NCBI GenBank assembly: GCA_002021875.1
Contig: CP018627.1
Location: forward strand, 5,146,001-5,210,000
From: Streptomyces hygroscopicus
Lineage (GTDB): Bacteria; Actinomycetota; Actinomycetes; Streptomycetales; Streptomycetaceae
Length of the DNA: 64,000 nucleotides
Direction of reading: 5' to 3'
Of this stretch, positions 8,389-16,208 are shown one piece after another. Within the stretch, counting starts at the first letter, position 1, and every line of letters starts with the position of its first letter. Below the pieces are notes generated by a model. That model saw nothing but the letters and a program-made list of their open reading frames with translations. It was not told where the DNA came from and searched no databases. The position numbers and the translations under genes were made by a program.

Positions 8389-9816
8389 TCAGCCCTCCTG
8401 CCGCGCCACCGCCGTCCGCTGCCGTACGTACCCGATGATCGCGAGCGCGATCGCCATCACCGCCGTGGCGTACAGCTGGCTGCGGGTGTCGCTCTCGCGC
8501 AGCATCAGCACCAGCACTCCGACCGTCGCGGCCAGGGCGACCCAGGTCAGGTACGGGAAGAGCCACATCTTCACCACGAGCTTTTCCGGGGCCTCGCGCT
8601 GCAGGCGGCTGCGCATGCGCAGTTGGGCGGCGGCGATGAAGCCCCAGACCACCAGTACCGCGGCGCCGACCATGTTGAGCAGCCACTTGAAGATGGTGTC
8701 CGGCCACCAGTAGCTGAGCAGCACCGCGACGAAGCCGAAGAAGGAGGAGGCGAGCACGGTGAGGCGGGGGACGCCGCCGGTGACGCGGCCCAGGAAGGCG
8801 GGGCCCTCGCCGCGGGTGACCAGGGAGTAGGACATGCGGGAGGCGCCGTAGATGTTGGCGTTCATCGCGGAGAGCAGCGCGATCAGCACGATCACGTTCA
8901 TGATGTCCCCGGCCGCGGGGATGTCGAGGTGGTTGAGGACGGCGACGTAGGGACCCTCGGCGACCAACGCCTTGTCGTTCCACGGGATCAGCGTGACCAC
9001 GACCACCATCGAGCCGACGTAGAAGAGGGCGATGCGCCACATCGCGGTGCGCACCGCACCCGCGACGCTCTTGACCGGGTTCTCGGACTCGGCCGCCGCG
9101 ATCGTCACCGTCTCCAGTCCGCCGTAGGCGAAGACGGAGGCCAGCAGGCCGACGACCAGGCCGTTCACGCCGTTGGGGAGGAAGCCGCCGTCACCGGTGA
9201 GGTGGGAGCCGCCGGGGGCGTCGGTGCCCGGCAGGACGCCGAGAATCGCGAGTACGCCGAGGACGAGGAAGATCGTGATCGCGGCGATCTTCAGCGCGGC
9301 GAACCAGAACTCGAACTCGCCGAAATTGCTGACCGCCGCGAGGTTAGTCGCGCAGAACATCGCCATGAAGAGGGCGACCCACATCCAGGAGTCGGTGCCC
9401 GGGAACCACTGGACCATGATCCCGGCCGCGCCGATCGCCTCGGCGGCGATGCCCACGCACAGCAGGATCCAGAACATCCAGCCGACCGTGAACCCCGCCC
9501 AGGGCCCGATCGCCCGCTCGGCGTGCACGGAGAACGAGCCGGAGGCCGGGTTGGCCGCCGACATCTCGCCGAGCATCCGCATCACGAGCATCACCAGCAG
9601 CCCGGAGACCGCGTAGGCCACCACGATCGACGGACCGGCGGCGGCGATTCCGGCGCCGGAGCCGACGAACAGCCCCGCGCCGATCACACCCCCGAGGGCG
9701 ATCATCGACAGATGGCGCTGCTTGAGGCCGTGGGAGAGCGGTGGCGTGGCGGTCGCGCCCGTGCCGGTCGCCTCGGCGGTGCCGGATGGCCCGGAGGACG
9801 CGGATGTCCGGTTCAT
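8389..9816 (-). CDS. Amino acid permease, APC superfamily
   Basis: 475 residues from the ATG at 9816, preceded by AGAGAAGAAG. An open frame reaches 10101, but the upstream part runs through the promoter region. After a 27-residue Ser/Thr/Gly-rich leader comes the family start LKQRHLSMIALGGVIGAGLF, with the helix-1 break, then about 12 membrane helices. The motif MLGEMSAANPASGSFSVHAE is typical of the amino-acid transporter (AAT) branch that includes GabP, CycA and AroP. It is a proton-coupled importer of amino acids or GABA. The substrate cannot be assigned from sequence alone. The gene is single, convergent with the STAND ATPase gene and divergent from bioY. Confidence 0.92.
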   Translation of the reverse strand: MNRTSASSGPSGTAEATGTGATATPPLSHGLKQRHLSMIALGGVIGAGLFVGSGAGIAAAGPSIVVAYAVSGLLVMLVMRMLGEMSAANPASGSFSVHAERAIGPWAGFTVGWMFWILLCVGIAAEAIGAAGIMVQWFPGTDSWMWVALFMAMFCATNLAAVSNFGEFEFWFAALKIAAITIFLVLGVLAILGVLPGTDAPGGSHLTGDGGFLPNGVNGLVVGLLASVFAYGGLETVTIAAAESENPVKSVAGAVRTAMWRIALFYVGSMVVVVTLIPWNDKALVAEGPYVAVLNHLDIPAAGDIMNVIVLIALLSAMNANIYGASRMSYSLVTRGEGPAFLGRVTGGVPRLTVLASSFFGFVAVLLSYWWPDTIFKWLLNMVGAAVLVVWGFIAAAQLRMRSRLQREAPEKLVVKMWLFPYLTWVALAATVGVLVLMLRESDTRSQLYATAVMAIALAIIGYVRQRTAVARQEG

Positions 9817-10073
9817 TCTTCTTCTCTGTCCCTTACGAGGCGGGCGGGCGGGCGGATGCAAAACGTCCCTAGTGTGAAGGGCGCGTCCTATCAGGACAAC
9901 ATCACGACCAAACTTTTCTGGATATCGGACACCTGCGTCACGCTCCGTATCGGGTGTCTCTGCCAGAAGCCGCCAAGTCGATGCGTCCGGCTTTGTGGTC
10001 ATCCGACGGTGTCCGGGGCCCGCGCGTTGGGTTAGCGTCGCCGTATCCACCCTCTGACCTGGGAGCATCGCTG

Positions 10074-10667
10074 ATGAGCACGGTTTCTGCCGCCGCCACA
10101 CCCGGTACGGTCCTCGCGGACGCGGTCTTTCCCGCGCGGCGCGTCCTGGCCCGGGACACCGCGCTGGTCATCGGGGGCGCCGTGCTCACCGGTCTCGCCG
10201 CCCAGATCTCGGTGCCGGTCCCCGGCTCGCCGGTGCCGGTGACCGGCCAGACGTTCGCCGCCCTGCTGGTGGGCACCTCGCTGGGCGCCCGGCGCGGCTT
10301 CCTGTCGCTGGCGCTGTACACCCTGGTCGGCATGGCGGGCGTGCCGTGGTTCGCCGAGGGCAGCTCCGGCGCCGCCATGCCGTCCTTCGGCTATGTGCTG
10401 GGCATGCTGCTGGCGGCGACCGTGGTGGGCGCGCTGGCCCGGCGCGGCGGTGACCGCGGGGTGCTGCGCACCGCGGGCACCATGGCGGTCGGTTCGGCGG
10501 TCACCTACGCCGTGGGCGTCCCGTATCTCGCGCTGGCCACCCACATCTCCCTCGGCGAGGCGATCGCGGCCGGGCTCACCCCGTTCCTGATCGGGGACGC
10601 GCTGAAGGCCGCGCTGGCGATGGGCGCGCTGCCGGCCGCCTGGAAGCTGCTGGGCCGCCGGGGCTGA
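10074..10667 (+). CDS. bioY: BioY, substrate-binding S component of a biotin ECF transporter
   Basis: 197 residues from the ATG at 10074, 8 bases after GGGAG; an earlier frame opening at 9954 runs through the promoter. Six membrane helices are predicted. BioY marks are visible: ISVPVPGSPVPVTGQTFAALL near residues 50-70, LGARRGFLSLALYTLVGMAGVP, and the C-terminal FLIGDALKAALA. BioY binds biotin in the membrane; with BioM and BioN it forms the full ECF importer, though solo BioY proteins also transport. No bioM/bioN genes are adjacent, so it may work alone or share an energising module encoded elsewhere. No clear BioQ or BirA site was found upstream. Confidence 0.94.
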   Translation: MSTVSAAATPGTVLADAVFPARRVLARDTALVIGGAVLTGLAAQISVPVPGSPVPVTGQTFAALLVGTSLGARRGFLSLALYTLVGMAGVPWFAEGSSGAAMPSFGYVLGMLLAATVVGALARRGGDRGVLRTAGTMAVGSAVTYAVGVPYLALATHISLGEAIAAGLTPFLIGDALKAALAMGALPAAWKLLGRRG

Positions 10668-10706
10668 GCCCCTGCCCCCGGGCCCAGCGCCCGGGCATGG
10701 CCACTC

Positions 10707-10740
10707 GGCCGCCCATGCGTGTGCCCACGCATGGGCGGCC
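10707..10740. terminator. 15-bp hairpin after bioY
   Basis: A perfect 15-bp inverted repeat (10707-10721 with 10726-10740) with the tetraloop TGCC lies 39 bases after the bioY stop. It is the first of two stacked hairpins between convergent genes. Confidence 0.85.
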
Positions 10741-10751
10741 CGGAAGCGAAA

Positions 10752-10786
10752 AGGGCCCCCGCGCGGTCGACTCGCGCGGGGGCCCT
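10752..10786. terminator. 14-bp hairpin, bidirectional terminator
   Basis: A 14-bp GC inverted repeat (10752-10765 with 10773-10786) follows the previous hairpin and lies 22 bases beyond the end of the minus-strand oxidoreductase gene. Its stem is nearly the same sequence as the hairpin at 4840-4872, a recurring terminator in this genome. Confidence 0.8.
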
Positions 10787-10808
10787 GCCGTGGCGGCGGC
10801 TCAGGGGG

Positions 10809-11444
10809 TCAGTCGAAGATCGGGCCGACCGTACGAGTCCGCTTGATCTCGTAGAAGCCGGGGATCGAGGCGACCAGCAGCGTGCCGTCCCACAGCTTGG
10901 CGGCGTCCTCGCCCTTGGGGGCGGGGGTGACCACCGGGCCGAAGAAGGCGACCTGCTCGCCGTCCGAGCCCGGGACGGCGATGACGGGGGTGCCCACGTC
11001 CTGGCCGACCAGCTCGATGCCCTCCTTGTGGGAGGCGCGCAGCTCGGTGTCGTACGCGTCGGAGTCGGCGTAGTCGGCGAGGTCGGCGGGGAGACCGGCC
11101 TCCTCGAGGGCGGCCACGATCGTCTCGCGGTTCTTCTCCAGGCCCTGGTTGTGGAAGCGGGTGCCGAGGGCGGTGTAGAGCCGGCCGAGAACCTCGCTGC
11201 CGTGCTTCTGCTCGGCGGCGATGCAGACCCGGACCGGGCCCCAGGCGGTCTTCAGCAGCTCGCGGTACTCCTCGGGCAGCTCATCCAGCTTGGGCTCGTT
11301 GAGCACGGCGAGGCTCATGACGTGCCAACGCACCTCGACCGGGCGCACCTTCTCCACCTCGAGCATCCAGCGCGAGGTCATCCAGGCCCAGGGACACAGC
11401 GGATCGAACCAGAAATCAGCAGGAGTCTTGGCAGTCTCGGTCAC
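10809..11444 (-). CDS. DsbA-like mycothiol-dependent oxidoreductase, Rv2466c homologue
   Basis: 211 residues from a GTG at 11444 after GAGGAGA. The thioredoxin-fold protein begins FWFDPLCPWAWMTSRW and ends KRTRTVGPIFD, both very close to Mycobacterium tuberculosis Rv2466c (mycothiol-dependent nitroreductase/disulfide reductase). A DsbA helical insert lies between residues about 60 and 140, and the cis-proline loop is VGTPVI. Odd point: the active site reads CPWA (Cys at about residue 17), whereas Rv2466c has CPWC, so the enzyme must work through a single cysteine and an external thiol. It is divergent from pepN, the same neighbourhood as Rv2466c/Rv2467 in mycobacteria, which supports the assignment. 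Confidence 0.9.
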   Translation of the reverse strand: MTETAKTPADFWFDPLCPWAWMTSRWMLEVEKVRPVEVRWHVMSLAVLNEPKLDELPEEYRELLKTAWGPVRVCIAAEQKHGSEVLGRLYTALGTRFHNQGLEKNRETIVAALEEAGLPADLADYADSDAYDTELRASHKEGIELVGQDVGTPVIAVPGSDGEQVAFFGPVVTPAPKGEDAAKLWDGTLLVASIPGFYEIKRTRTVGPIFD

Positions 11445-11615
11445 GGTTTCTCCTCGAGCGGGCGCGTCGTCATCGCAAATGAATAGAGAGCTGGCTACCT
11501 CACCCAACGCGGGCGGGAGGGGAGCCCATTCCCCGATACCGGCTGTCAGTGCACCGTGACATGATTTCCGCTGTCCGATATCCGAGATGCGAGACATTGC
11601 CGAGGGAGCCGCGTC

Positions 11616-14234
11616 GTGCCCGGTGAGAACCTGACCCGTGACGAGGCCCGTGCGCGGGCGAAGCTGCTGGCCGTCGAGCGTTACGAGGTGGCGCTCGATC
11701 TGCGGTCCGCGGTCGGTGAGCACACCGGGTCCGGGCCGCGCACCTTCCGCTCCACGACCACGATCCGCTTCCGCTGCGCCGAGCCGGGCGCGGCGACCTT
11801 CGCCGATCTGCTGGCGCCCTCGGTGACCTCGGTGCGGCTCAACGGCCGGGAGCTGGACGCGGCGGCGGTCTTCGACGGCTCCCGGATCGCCCTGGAGGGG
11901 CTCGCCGCCGAGAACGAGCTGGTGGTGGACGCGCAGTGCGCCTACAGCCGGACCGGCGAGGGCCTGCACCGCTTCGTGGACCCGGAGGACGGCGAGGTCT
12001 ACCTCTACACCCAGTACGAGCCGGCCGACGCCCGCCGGGTCTTCGCCAACTTCGAACAGCCGGATCTCAAGGGCCCGTTCACCTTCTCGGTCACCGCCCC
12101 GGAGGGCTGGACGGTGCTGAGCAACGGGACAGTGGACCGGGTCGAGCCGTCCGGTGCCGGCGATGGTGCCGCGACCAGCCACTTCGTCCCGACCCGGCCC
12201 ATCTCGACGTACATCACGGCCGTGCTCGCCGGTCCGTACCACCACGAGAGCGACCTCTACCGCCGCACGCTGCCGGACGGCTCCGAGCTGGAGATCCCGC
12301 TGGGCGCGCTGTGCCGCAAGGGGCTGGCCAAGCACTTCGACGCGGGCGACATCTTCACGGTCACCAAGCAGGGTCTGGACTTCTTCCACGACCACTTCGA
12401 CTATCCGTACCCGTTCGGCAAGTACGACCAGGCGTTCGTGCCGGAGTACAACCTCGGCGCGATGGAGAACCCGGGCTGTGTGACCTTCCGGGAGGAGTTC
12501 ATCTTCCGCGGCAAGGTCACCCAGGCGTCGTACGAGAACCGGGCCAACGTCATCCTGCACGAGATGGCGCATATGTGGTTCGGCGACCTGGTGACCATGG
12601 AGTGGTGGGACGACCTGTGGCTCAAGGAGTCGTTCGCCGACTTCATGGGGGCCTTCGCCCTGGTCGGGGCGACCCGCTTCACCGACGGCTGGATCACCTT
12701 CGCCAACCGCCGCAAGGCCTGGGCCTACCGCGCCGACCAGTTGCCCTCCACCCACCCGGTCACGGCCGACATCCGTGACCTGGAGGACGCCAAGCTCAAC
12801 TTCGACGGGATCACGTACGCCAAGGGCGCGTCCGTGCTCAAGCAGCTGGTGGCCTACGTCGGGCAGGACGCCTTCCTGGAGGGCGCGCGGCGCTACTTCA
12901 AGCGGCACGCGTACGGCAACACCCGGCTGTCGGATCTGCTGTCGGTGCTCGGCGAGACCTCTGGGCGGGACATGGCCACCTGGTCGCGCGCCTGGCTGGA
13001 GACCGCGGGGGTCAACGCGCTCACCCCGCAGGCCACCTATGACGCCGAGGGGCACATCACCGAGCTGGCGGTGGAGCAGGAGGCCGCCGAGAGCCATCCC
13101 ACGCTGCGTCCGCACCGGGTGGCGGTGGGGCTGTACCGCAAGGAGGCCCCGGCCGGTGAGCGCCCCGGGGCGCTGGTGCGCTACGCCCGCGCCGAGGTGG
13201 ACGTCGACGGTCCCCGTACGGTCGTCCCCGAGCTGACCGGCGTCTCCCGGCCCGATCTGATCCTGGTCAACGACGACGACCTCACCTACTGCAAGATCCG
13301 CTTCGACGAGAAGTCGCTGGACACCCTGCGCCAGCACCTGGGCGAGCTGACCGACCCCCTCGCCCGCGCGCTGAGCTGGTCCGCGCTGTGGAACCTCACT
13401 CGTGACGCGCTGCTGCCCGCCCGCGACTATCTGGAGCTGGTGCGGCGGTTCGCGGGGGCCGAGAGCGACATCGGCGTGCTGCAGATGGTCCAGGCATGGG
13501 CGCTGTCCGCCCTGCACCACTACTCGGCGCCGGACGCGCGCGAGGCGGCGGGCGCCCAGCTCGCCGAGGTCGCGCTGAGCGAGCTGCGGCTGGCCGAGCC
13601 GGGTAGCGGGCATCAGCTCGCCTGGGCGCGGTTCTTCGCGCAGGTCGCCGTCGCCGAGTCCGAGCTGCGGATGCTGAGCGGGCTGCTGGACGGCACGGCC
13701 CGGATCGACGGACTGGACGTGGACCAGGAGCTGCGCTGGACGTTCCTGGCCGCGCTGGCCGCGAGCGGTCAGGCCGACGAGGCGCTGATCGGCGCCGAGC
13801 TGGCGCGCGACGACACCGCCTCCGGCAAGCGCCACCAGGTGCGGTGTCTGGCCGCCCGGCCCTCCGCCGCGGTCAAGGCCGAGGCATGGGACGCGGTGGT
13901 GGAGTCCGACCGCCTCTCCAACGCCCTGGTGGAGGCCACCATCTCCGGTTTCGACCAGCCGGGCCAGCGGGATCTGCTGGCGCCGTACGCACCGCGCTAC
14001 TTCGAGGTGATCGAGCGGATCTGGCAGGAGCGGTCGATCGAGATCGGGATGGCGATCGTGCGCGGGCTGTTCCCGGCCGCCCAGGGCGACGCCCGCGCCC
14101 TGGAGGCGGCCGACGCCTGGCTGGACGGCCACCCGGACGCGGCGCCCGCGCTGCGCCGGCTGGTCCTGGAGGCACGCGACGACCTCGCCCGCGCCCTGCG
14201 CGGGCAGCAATGCGACGAGAGGGCAGCCGCCTAG
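11616..14234 (+). CDS. pepN: Aminopeptidase N, M1 zinc metalloprotease (first copy)
   Basis: 872 residues from a GTG at 11616 after GAGGGAG. It removes N-terminal residues from peptides in the cytoplasm. The substrate motif GAMEN is at 281-285, the zinc site HEMAH at 315-319 and the third ligand E338 in LWLKESF, giving HExxH-X18-E. An N-terminal beta domain, the catalytic domain to about 440 and the C-terminal ERAP1-like helical domain are all present at full length. Next to the Rv2466c-like gene, it matches the mycobacterial pepN neighbourhood. Its stop codon TAG is made partly by an inserted MITE: the original stop was probably TAA. A second paralogue lies 5.2 kb downstream. Confidence 0.96.
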   Translation: MPGENLTRDEARARAKLLAVERYEVALDLRSAVGEHTGSGPRTFRSTTTIRFRCAEPGAATFADLLAPSVTSVRLNGRELDAAAVFDGSRIALEGLAAENELVVDAQCAYSRTGEGLHRFVDPEDGEVYLYTQYEPADARRVFANFEQPDLKGPFTFSVTAPEGWTVLSNGTVDRVEPSGAGDGAATSHFVPTRPISTYITAVLAGPYHHESDLYRRTLPDGSELEIPLGALCRKGLAKHFDAGDIFTVTKQGLDFFHDHFDYPYPFGKYDQAFVPEYNLGAMENPGCVTFREEFIFRGKVTQASYENRANVILHEMAHMWFGDLVTMEWWDDLWLKESFADFMGAFALVGATRFTDGWITFANRRKAWAYRADQLPSTHPVTADIRDLEDAKLNFDGITYAKGASVLKQLVAYVGQDAFLEGARRYFKRHAYGNTRLSDLLSVLGETSGRDMATWSRAWLETAGVNALTPQATYDAEGHITELAVEQEAAESHPTLRPHRVAVGLYRKEAPAGERPGALVRYARAEVDVDGPRTVVPELTGVSRPDLILVNDDDLTYCKIRFDEKSLDTLRQHLGELTDPLARALSWSALWNLTRDALLPARDYLELVRRFAGAESDIGVLQMVQAWALSALHHYSAPDAREAAGAQLAEVALSELRLAEPGSGHQLAWARFFAQVAVAESELRMLSGLLDGTARIDGLDVDQELRWTFLAALAASGQADEALIGAELARDDTASGKRHQVRCLAARPSAAVKAEAWDAVVESDRLSNALVEATISGFDQPGQRDLLAPYAPRYFEVIERIWQERSIEIGMAIVRGLFPAAQGDARALEAADAWLDGHPDAAPALRRLVLEARDDLARALRGQQCDERAAA

Positions 14235-14422
14235 GCCCTGTCCGGTGGATCTTCGCGGATCAGCCCGCGGCGTCTGGTGCGGTGCATCGCAAGGCGGAGG
14301 GTCGCCCTCGTACCGGGTCGCACTCGGACGATCCCGACAACGCGGCCGGGGGCACCTCCCAGCGGTAGCTGGGGGCGCCGTGCCAGGCGCCGCGGGCCCG
14401 CGAAGATCCGCCGGACAGGGCC
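14234..14422. mobile_element. 189-bp MITE-like element inserted in the pepN stop codon
   Basis: The ends are terminal inverted repeats of about 25 bp beginning GGCCCTGTCCGG and reading into GGATCTTCGCG, with one mismatch between the two arms. A TA dinucleotide flanks both sides (14232-14233 and 14423-14424), as expected for a TA target duplication of the IS630/mariner type. No transposase is encoded. The interior contains a palindromic CACCTCCCAGC...GCTGGGGG unit also present in the repeat at 22089. Removing the element and one TA restores CCGCCTAAGGC, so the pepN stop would be TAA. It must be mobilised by a full-length relative elsewhere in the genome. Confidence 0.75.
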
Positions 14423-14709
14423 TAAGGCGCACGCCGACCCTCGGACGCCCCCGCGGCGCCCCCGGCGACCGCCGGGCAAGCGCCGCGCGGGCACCGGGGC
14501 GGGACGTCGCGGCTGGACCCCGCGGCCGGTTCGTGCGGCCGGACCCCGCAAGCCGGGCACCACTGCGGGCCTCGCGGGACCCCGCGGCCGGACTCCGTAG
14601 CCGGGCCGCTTGGCCGGACCTCGCAGCTTGGCCCCGCAGCAGGGCCTCGCAAGTCGGACTCCGCAGCCGGGCCTCGCAGCGGAACCCCGCAAGCCGGGCA
14701 CCCCTGCGG

Positions 14710-14737
14710 GGTCCAGGGTCCAGGGTCCAGGGTCCAG
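14710..14737. repeat. Four tandem copies of GGTCCAG
   Basis: A perfect 4 x 7-nt tandem repeat inside the repeat-rich gap. It is a simple sequence tract whose number is likely to differ between isolates. Confidence 0.85.
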
Positions 14738-14856
14738 ACGATGGAAATCTCGCCCGTGACCGCGCCATCCTCCCGGGTGATCGCGATGTTCCCCGGGAAT
14801 TCGGGGCGCTCCCCTGCGTCCAGCTCGGCGGCCACCTCGGCGACGGTCCGGCCCCT
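14718..14856 (-). pseudogene. Possible remnant of an unknown protein gene
   Basis: On the minus strand one frame reads like ordinary protein for about 40 residues: TVAEVAAELDAGE, then PEFPGNIAITREDG, then EISIVWTLDPG. On both sides the same frame turns into low-complexity Arg/Pro/Ala repeat translation, there is no start codon with a ribosome site, and the end runs into the GGTCCAG repeat. It may be the remains of a gene destroyed by repeat expansion. No family recognised. A chance open frame is the alternative. Confidence 0.3.
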
Positions 14857-15106
14857 CACGGCCGGGCACCGTAGCCGGGCCGCGCGGCCGGGATGGCGGA
14901 GCGCGGCCAGGAAGGTCGGACGCGGCCAGGAGGGCGCGGCGGGGATGGCGGGGCGCGGCCGGGATGGCGGGGCGCCCGCCGGGATGGCGGGGCGGGGAGC
15001 CTTTTCGGCATTCGAACTGCCGTACTTTAGTGCGGGGTTGTCCGCTTTTGTCGACGACTCTGTAACAGGGGTTAGCCGGGGCGGCGGGCGCGGGAATGGC
15101 GGGGGC

Positions 15107-16132
15107 ATGAGCCACAACACGCCGCTGTCCCCCCGCCCCCTCCAGCACCTCTCGGACGTCCAGCGCCGGGTGTTGACAACCCGTCAGCTTCGCCAGCACG
15201 GAGTGACGGCGTCCGTCGCCGCGGAGCGCAGCCGGGCCGACGGGCCCTGGCAGCAGATCCTGCCGGGCGTCCATCTGCTCCACCCCGGCCCGGCGACCAG
15301 CGAGGAGCGGCTGCTGGCCGCGCTGCTGTACACCGCGAGCCGCGGCCAGGGCGCCGACGGCTCCCCGCCGGGCGGCGGCGAGCCGCACGGCGAGGCGATG
15401 ATCACCGGGCTTGCCGCGCTCGCCCTGCACCACTTCTCCTCCGCTCCCCCGCTGGCCTCCCTCGACCGGATCGACGTCCTGGTGCCGCGCACCCGGCGGC
15501 TGCGCGCCACCGGCTTCGTCCGCTTCGTGCGGGCCGGCACCCTGCCCGGCCCCCAGTACGTCGCGGGGGTGCCCACCGCCCCGGTGGCCCGCGCCCTCGC
15601 CGACGCGGTCGCCCGGCTCACCGACGCCGTCCTGGTCCGCAGACTGCTCACCGAGTCCGTGCGTCACGGCCACTGCGAGGCCACGGCCGTCGTCGCGGAG
15701 CTGAACTCGGCCCGGCTGCTGTCCCGGCCGCATGTCGTGGACGCCGTGGACGCGCTGCTCGCCGAGGGCCGGGCGATCGCCGAGGGGCGGCTGTACGACC
15801 TGATCCGCGGCCACCACCTGCCCGAGCCCCTGTGGAACGTGGAGCTGCGGCTGCCCGGCGGGCCCGCTCTCGGCGGGGTGGACGCCTACTGGCGTGACCA
15901 GGCGGTGGCGGTGGAGATCGACACCCGGGCGCCGCGCCAGGACGAGGAGGTCTGGCGCGGCGGTTTCGGCCGCAAGCGCGAACACCTGGAGCGGCTCGGG
16001 ATCACGGTCGTGCGCGTCACCCCGAAGAAGCTCCGGGAGACCCCGGAGGAACAGGCCGCGGTGGTCCGTACCGCCCTGATCGCGGCGGCCGACCGCGACC
16101 CGGCCTCCTATGTCGTGGTCCTGCCACGCTGA
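15107..16132 (+). CDS. AbiEi-like antitoxin-domain protein with DUF559-type nuclease-like C-terminus
   Basis: 341 residues from the ATG at 15107 after GGCGGGGG. The N-terminus (about residues 15-60: VLTTRQLRQHGVTASVAAERSRADGPW) resembles the winged-helix domain of AbiEi-type antitoxins. The middle resembles the rest of that fold. The C-terminal 90 residues resemble the Vsr/DUF559 nuclease fold, with LGGVDAYWRDQAVAVEIDT and a later basic segment KREHLERLGITVVRVTPKKL; E and D positions in that fold are kept. No AbiEii-like nucleotidyltransferase toxin gene is next to it, so it is probably not a working type IV toxin-antitoxin pair. A DNA-binding regulator or a nuclease are both possible. The neighbouring MITE and repeats mark the spot as a variable site. 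Confidence 0.75.
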   Translation: MSHNTPLSPRPLQHLSDVQRRVLTTRQLRQHGVTASVAAERSRADGPWQQILPGVHLLHPGPATSEERLLAALLYTASRGQGADGSPPGGGEPHGEAMITGLAALALHHFSSAPPLASLDRIDVLVPRTRRLRATGFVRFVRAGTLPGPQYVAGVPTAPVARALADAVARLTDAVLVRRLLTESVRHGHCEATAVVAELNSARLLSRPHVVDAVDALLAEGRAIAEGRLYDLIRGHHLPEPLWNVELRLPGGPALGGVDAYWRDQAVAVEIDTRAPRQDEEVWRGGFGRKREHLERLGITVVRVTPKKLRETPEEQAAVVRTALIAAADRDPASYVVVLPR

Positions 16133-16172
16133 CGTCCCGGTGCCCCGGCACGGAGGCGGGGTATCGGGACGT
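16132..16172. terminator. Bidirectional hairpin between convergent genes
   Basis: A 16-bp stem with two mismatches (16132-16147 with 16157-16172) begins at the stop codon of the AbiEi-like gene and lies 36 bases beyond the end of the phosphoesterase gene. Confidence 0.75.
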
Positions 16173-16208
16173 CGGGACAAGCCCGGGAGAGCGGCCCAGG
16201 CTCACGGT

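Larger units (their letters stand above)
14425..15106. repeat. 682-bp non-coding stretch with degenerate GC repeats
   Basis: No convincing gene is present. The first part (about 14500-14710) is a series of degenerate units of the form CCGCAGCCGGGCCTCG, with two better copies of CCCCGCAAGCCGGGCACC near 14544 and 14685. The last part (14886-14996) repeats GCGGCCGGGATGGCGGGGC several times. Between them lie a 7-nt tandem repeat and a stretch that reads like a decayed gene on the minus strand. From about 15000 the sequence becomes AT-richer and probably holds the promoter of the gene at 15107. Confidence 0.6.

Noticed and set aside
9817..10101. Upstream extension of the amino acid permease
   Set aside because: No ribosome site and the sequence crosses the divergent promoter of bioY.
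10809..14768. Open frame of about 1300 codons on the minus strand running from the oxidoreductase gene across the first pepN
   Set aside because: Only the last 211 codons are a real gene. The rest is the complement of pepN and shows Arg/Gly/Leu-rich shadow composition without motifs.
14500..15000. Possible CRISPR array
   Set aside because: Repeats are degenerate, of irregular length and without unique spacers; no cas genes nearby.
15107..16132. Complete type IV toxin-antitoxin system
   Set aside because: No AbiEii-type toxin gene is present on either side.
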